From Eubacteriales bacterium (lineage in GTDB: Bacteria > Bacillota_A > Clostridia > Lachnospirales > Lachnospiraceae), in the NCBI GenBank assembly GCA_030527765.1, contig JAUNAE010000094.1:1-11199 (forward strand): DNA of 11,199 nt, given 5' to 3'. The notes beneath the pieces were generated by a model. The model was not told where the DNA came from and searched no databases. It was given only the letters and a program-made list of their open reading frames with translations. The translations under genes were made by a program, and so were the position numbers. Shown here piece by piece: positions 6,415 to 11,199 of the stretch (position 1 is the stretch's first letter; the number at the start of each line of letters is the position of its first letter).

Positions 6415-6450
6415 AAAAAACCCGCGTGAATCTTGCGATCCACGCGGGTT
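6415..6450 (-). terminator. Strong Rho-independent terminator after rpoC
   Basis: On the minus strand, a 14-bp stem of AACCCGCGTGGATC with GATTCACGCGGGTT (one G-U pair) is closed by a GCAA tetraloop and followed by six U residues. The GC-rich core and stable GNRA loop make this a textbook terminator, placed 35 bases after the rpoC stop. It separates rpoBC from the kinase unit. Confidence 0.95.
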
Positions 6451-6485
6451 TGATAATTACTATTTATTTCGACAAATTCAATGTA

Positions 6486-9400
6486 TTAGTCCTCTGCGCC
6501 ATCTCCGAGATCTTCAAAGATTTCCAGATCTTCCACATCATCATCGGCATCCAGCTGTACGCTTTCCTGAACATAAGTCTGCTCAACCGGTTTCTCTTCT
6601 TCTACCGGGAATGCAGGTGTTTCTGCCGGCTCCGGCATACCTGTATCCAGACGAAGCTGCTGATAAGTCTTCATACCTGTACCTGCAGGAATCAGCTTAC
6701 CAATGAGAACGTTCTCTTTCAGACCAACCAGACGGTCAACTTTACCTTTGATTGCAGCCTCGGTCAGAACCTTAGTGGTCTCCTGGAAGGATGCTGCAGA
6801 CAGGAAGGAATCGGTTGCAAGAGAAGCCTTGGTAATACCAAGAAGGATCTGAGTTCCTTCTGCTGGAACTTTGCCCTCTGCTTCAAGCTGCTCATTGATT
6901 TCTTCAAAGTCAAGGAAGTCTACGTTGGTTCCCGGAAGGAATTCAGCATCTCCATTGTCCTCGATGCGGATCTTCTTCAGCATCTGACGTACAATTACCT
7001 CGATATGCTTATCGTTGATCTCTACACCCTGAAGACGATATACACGCTGAACCTCGCGGAGCATGTAATCCTGTACAGCACGTACACCCTGAATTCTCAG
7101 GATATCATGCGGGTTTACACTACCTTCTGTGATTGCATCACCGGCTTCCAGTACCTGGCCGTCGGTAACCTTGATACGGGAGCTGTATGGAATCAGATAA
7201 GTCTTGGTGTCACCATCCTCCGGATTTGTGACAATAACTTCACGTTTCTTCTTAGTATCGTTCAGAGTTGCGATACCAGGAATCTCTGTGATAATTGCAA
7301 GACCCTTCGGCTTACGTGCCTCGAAAAGCTCCTCGACACGAGGAAGACCCTGTGTGATATCACCACCGGCAACACCACCACTATGGAATGTACGCATGGT
7401 CAGCTGTGTACCAGGCTCACCAATGGACTGTGCTGCGATAATACCAACAGACTCACCAACCTGTACAACCTCACCGGTCGCCATGTTGGCACCATAACAT
7501 TTCGCACAAACACCAACTTTGCACTTACAGCTCAGAATGGTACGGATCTTCAGCTCTGTGATTTCGCCGCCATCCTTGTTCACGCCTTCTTTCATGATGC
7601 GTGCTGCACGTCTTGGGGTGATCATGTGATTCTTCTTAACAATAACATTGCCTTCTTTGTCTGTTACGGTCTCACAGGAGAATCTTCCTGTAATACGCTC
7701 CTGCAGACTCTCGATGCTCTCTTTGCCATCGGTGAAGGCTTTGACAACCATACCTGAAATTTCAGGTCTTGTCTCACAGCAGTCGGTCTCACGAACGATC
7801 AGCTCCTGGGATACATCTACCAGACGTCTGGTCAGGTAACCGGAGTCGGCGGTACGAAGAGCGGTATCGGACATACCTTTACGTGCTCCATGCGCAGACA
7901 TGAAGTACTCCAGTACGTCAAGACCTTCACGGAAGTTTGACTTGATTGGCAGCTCGATGGTGTGACCGGTTGTATCGGCCATCAGACCACGCATACCTGC
8001 AAGCTGTTTGATCTGCTTATCAGAACCACGGGCTCCGGAGTCAGCCATCATGAAGATGTTGTTGTATTTATCAAGACCTGTCAGAAGTGCTGTTGTCAGC
8101 GCATCATCGGTCTTCTTCCATGTATCAACAACCTCTTTGTAACGCTCTTCCTCGGTAATGAGACCACGTTTGTAGTTCTTGGTAATCAAGTCTACGGTAT
8201 CCTGTGCCTGTTTGATCATCTCAGGTTTCTGAGGCGGCACAGTCATATCGGAAATGGAAACCGTCATTGCTGCTCTGGTAGAATATTTGTAACCTGTTGC
8301 CTTAATATCATCCAGAACCTCAGCAGTTTTGGTTGCTCCATGTGTATTAATAACTTTTTCAAGGATCTGTTTCAGCTGTTTCTTCTTAACGAGGAAATCA
8401 ACCTCAAGCAGAAGCTCATTGCCCGGAATGCTTCGATCTACGAATCCAAGATCCTGAGGAAGAATCTCATTGAACAGGAATCGTCCGAGAGTAGACTCAA
8501 CAACTCTCTGGATCTCTTCGCCATCCGGCATCACTTTTTCACAGCGAACCTTGATACGGGACTGAAGGGTAATTACCTTGTTCTCGTATGCAAGAATTGC
8601 CTCGTTCAGGCTCTTGAAGAACTTGCCTTCTCCAAGGCTTCCCGGTCTCTCCTGAGTCAGATAGTAAATACCGAGAACCATATCCTGAGAAGGAACGGCT
8701 ACCGGACCACCATCGGAAGGTTTCAGAAGGTTGTTCGGGGAAAGCAGAAGGAATCGGCACTCTGCCTGTGCTTCCTGGGACAGTGGAAGATGAACCGCCA
8801 TCTGGTCACCATCGAAGTCTGCGTTGAACGCAGTACAAACGAGTGGATGAAGCTTAATTGCTTTACCTTCTACAAGGATCGGCTCGAAAGCCTGAATACC
8901 AAGACGATGCAGAGTAGGTGCACGGTTCAGCATAACCGGATGCTCCTTAATGACATCCTCAAGAACATCCCATACCTGAGGATCCAGTTTCTCTACCATT
9001 TTCTTAGCACTCTTAATATTGTGAGAGGTACCGTTTGCTACAAGTTCTTTCATAACGAAAGGCTTGAACAGCTCGATTGCCATCTCTTTCGGCAGACCGC
9101 ACTGATAAATCTTCAGCTCCGGTCCAACGACGATAACGGAACGTCCGGAATAGTCAACTCGTTTACCGAGCAGGTTCTGACGGAAACGTCCGGATTTACC
9201 TTTCAGCATGTCGGAAAGAGATTTCAGCGGACGGTTACCAGGTCCGGTTACCGGACGGCCGCGACGACCATTGTCGATCAGGGCGTCAACTGCCTCCTGA
9301 AGCATACGTTTCTCGTTGCGGACGATGATGTCCGGTGCGCCAAGCTCCAGAAGTCTCTTCAGACGGTTATTACGGTTGATAATTCTTCTGTACAGATCGT

Positions 9401-10190
9401 TCAGGTCGGAAGTAGCGAAACGTCCGCCATCCAGCTGAACCATCGGACGAAGATCCGGCGGAATTACCGGAACAACAGACAGGATCATCCACTCAGGACG
9501 GTTGCCGGACTCACGGAAGGACTCCACAACCTCCAGACGTTTGATGATACGTGCACGTTTCTGACCGGAAGCATCCAGAAGTTCTTTCTTCAGAAGTTCA
9601 GAATCCTTCTCAAGATCGATTGCTTCAAGAAGCTCTTTGATCGCCTCTGCACCCATATCTGCACGGAAACCATTTCCGTATTCTTCTCTTGCATCCTGAT
9701 ACTCTCTCTCAGAAAGAACCTGTTTGTACATAAGACCGGTGTTGCCCGGATCCAGCACTACATAGCTTGCAAAGTAGAGAACTTTTTCAAGAGTTCTCGG
9801 AGAAATATCAAGGATCAGACCCATACGGGAAGGAATTCCCTTGAAATACCAAATATGAGAAACCGGTGCTGCCAGCTCGATGTGGCCCATGCGCTCACGG
9901 CGCACGGAGGATTTGGTTACCTCCACGCCGCATCGATCGCAGACAACGCCTTTATAACGAATTTTCTTATATTTACCGCAATGACATTCCCAGTCTTTGC
10001 TTGGTCCAAAAATCTTCTCGCAGAACAGACCATCTTTTTCTGGTTTCAGAGTACGGTAGTTAATTGTCTCAGGTTTGGTAACCTCACCTTTAGACCACTC
10101 TCTGATTCTCTCAGGGGAGGCCAGCCCTATCTTAATGGCGTCAAACGTCATTGGCTGATAGGTTTCGTTGGTATTTGTTGCTTCTGCCAT
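6486..10190 (-). CDS. rpoC: DNA-directed RNA polymerase subunit beta'
   Basis: This is the catalytic clamp subunit of RNA polymerase, 1234 residues and apparently intact. The N-terminal zinc ribbon has C69, C71, C84 and C87. The active-site loop NADFDGDQM is at 456-464, with magnesium-binding D458, D460 and D462. The bridge helix region (about 759-795) includes [13 protein letters not shown]. The second zinc site uses a Cys at 804/805 with C888, C895 and C898. The trigger loop region (about 925-950, TMRTFHSGG) runs straight on to [14 protein letters not shown], so the SI3 insertion found in Proteobacteria is absent, as expected for Bacillota. The last 45 or so residues are a strongly acidic tail. 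A ribosome binding site with an AAAGGGG core lies in the 19-nt gap after rpoB, so both are translated from one mRNA. The operon ends at the terminator at 6415-6450; rpsL does not follow directly. Confidence 0.99.
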   Translation of the reverse strand: MAEATNTNETYQPMTFDAIKIGLASPERIREWSKGEVTKPETINYRTLKPEKDGLFCEKIFGPSKDWECHCGKYKKIRYKGVVCDRCGVEVTKSSVRRERMGHIELAAPVSHIWYFKGIPSRMGLILDISPRTLEKVLYFASYVVLDPGNTGLMYKQVLSEREYQDAREEYGNGFRADMGAEAIKELLEAIDLEKDSELLKKELLDASGQKRARIIKRLEVVESFRESGNRPEWMILSVVPVIPPDLRPMVQLDGGRFATSDLNDLYRRIINRNNRLKRLLELGAPDIIVRNEKRMLQEAVDALIDNGRRGRPVTGPGNRPLKSLSDMLKGKSGRFRQNLLGKRVDYSGRSVIVVGPELKIYQCGLPKEMAIELFKPFVMKELVANGTSHNIKSAKKMVEKLDPQVWDVLEDVIKEHPVMLNRAPTLHRLGIQAFEPILVEGKAIKLHPLVCTAFNADFDGDQMAVHLPLSQEAQAECRFLLLSPNNLLKPSDGGPVAVPSQDMVLGIYYLTQERPGSLGEGKFFKSLNEAILAYENKVITLQSRIKVRCEKVMPDGEEIQRVVESTLGRFLFNEILPQDLGFVDRSIPGNELLLEVDFLVKKKQLKQILEKVINTHGATKTAEVLDDIKATGYKYSTRAAMTVSISDMTVPPQKPEMIKQAQDTVDLITKNYKRGLITEEERYKEVVDTWKKTDDALTTALLTGLDKYNNIFMMADSGARGSDKQIKQLAGMRGLMADTTGHTIELPIKSNFREGLDVLEYFMSAHGARKGMSDTALRTADSGYLTRRLVDVSQELIVRETDCCETRPEISGMVVKAFTDGKESIESLQERITGRFSCETVTDKEGNVIVKKNHMITPRRAARIMKEGVNKDGGEITELKIRTILSCKCKVGVCAKCYGANMATGEVVQVGESVGIIAAQSIGEPGTQLTMRTFHSGGVAGGDITQGLPRVEELFEARKPKGLAIITEIPGIATLNDTKKKREVIVTNPEDGDTKTYLIPYSSRIKVTDGQVLEAGDAITEGSVNPHDILRIQGVRAVQDYMLREVQRVYRLQGVEINDKHIEVIVRQMLKKIRIEDNGDAEFLPGTNVDFLDFEEINEQLEAEGKVPAEGTQILLGITKASLATDSFLSAASFQETTKVLTEAAIKGKVDRLVGLKENVLIGKLIPAGTGMKTYQQLRLDTGMPEPAETPAFPVEEEKPVEQTYVQESVQLDADDDVEDLEIFEDLGDGAED

Positions 10191-10209
10191 GTATTATTAA
10201 TCCCCTTTC

Positions 10210-11199
<990 letters not shown>

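Overview
The window looks like a low-to-moderate GC Bacillota chromosome, most likely Lachnospiraceae (Blautia/Ruminococcus-like). I infer this from the form of the ribosomal and RNA polymerase proteins (Bacillota-type 139-aa S12, 1234-aa beta' without the proteobacterial trigger-loop insertion, acidic C-terminal tails on beta and beta'), strong AGGAGG-type ribosome binding sites and near-consensus sigma-A promoters. No species call is justified from the sequence alone.

The backbone is the rpoBC / str region, read on the minus strand: the 3' part of rpoB (10210 to the right edge), complete rpoC (6486-10190), then rpsL (712-1131) and rpsG (11-481). A ribosome binding site at the left edge points to a further gene, by family precedent fusA. 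About 5 kb of non-housekeeping sequence lies between rpoC and rpsL.

The interposed block has two convergent units. On the minus strand, after a very strong rpoC terminator (6415-6450), a separate promoter (6344-6372) precedes a membrane Ser/Thr protein kinase with an unusual, non-PASTA extracytoplasmic domain (4536-6272). A 409-aa cytoplasmic protein of unrecognised family follows 21 nt later (3285-4514). On the plus strand, a promoter at 1605-1633 drives an 81-aa bitopic coiled-coil protein (1675-1920) and a membrane-anchored serine hydrolase of the class A beta-lactamase/PBP-like fold (1946-3091), ending in a hairpin terminator (3215-3258). rpsL then restarts the ribosomal unit from its own perfect-consensus promoter (1247-1275) with a roughly 108-nt leader.

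The most interesting hypothesis is that the kinase with its partner and the penicillin-recognition-type hydrolase with its small coiled-coil partner form an envelope-sensing module placed between transcription and translation genes. This is inference from adjacency and domain architecture. Two noncoding stretches remain unexplained: about 330 bp upstream of the plus-strand pair (1276-1604) and the hairpin-rich rpsL-rpsG spacer (482-711).
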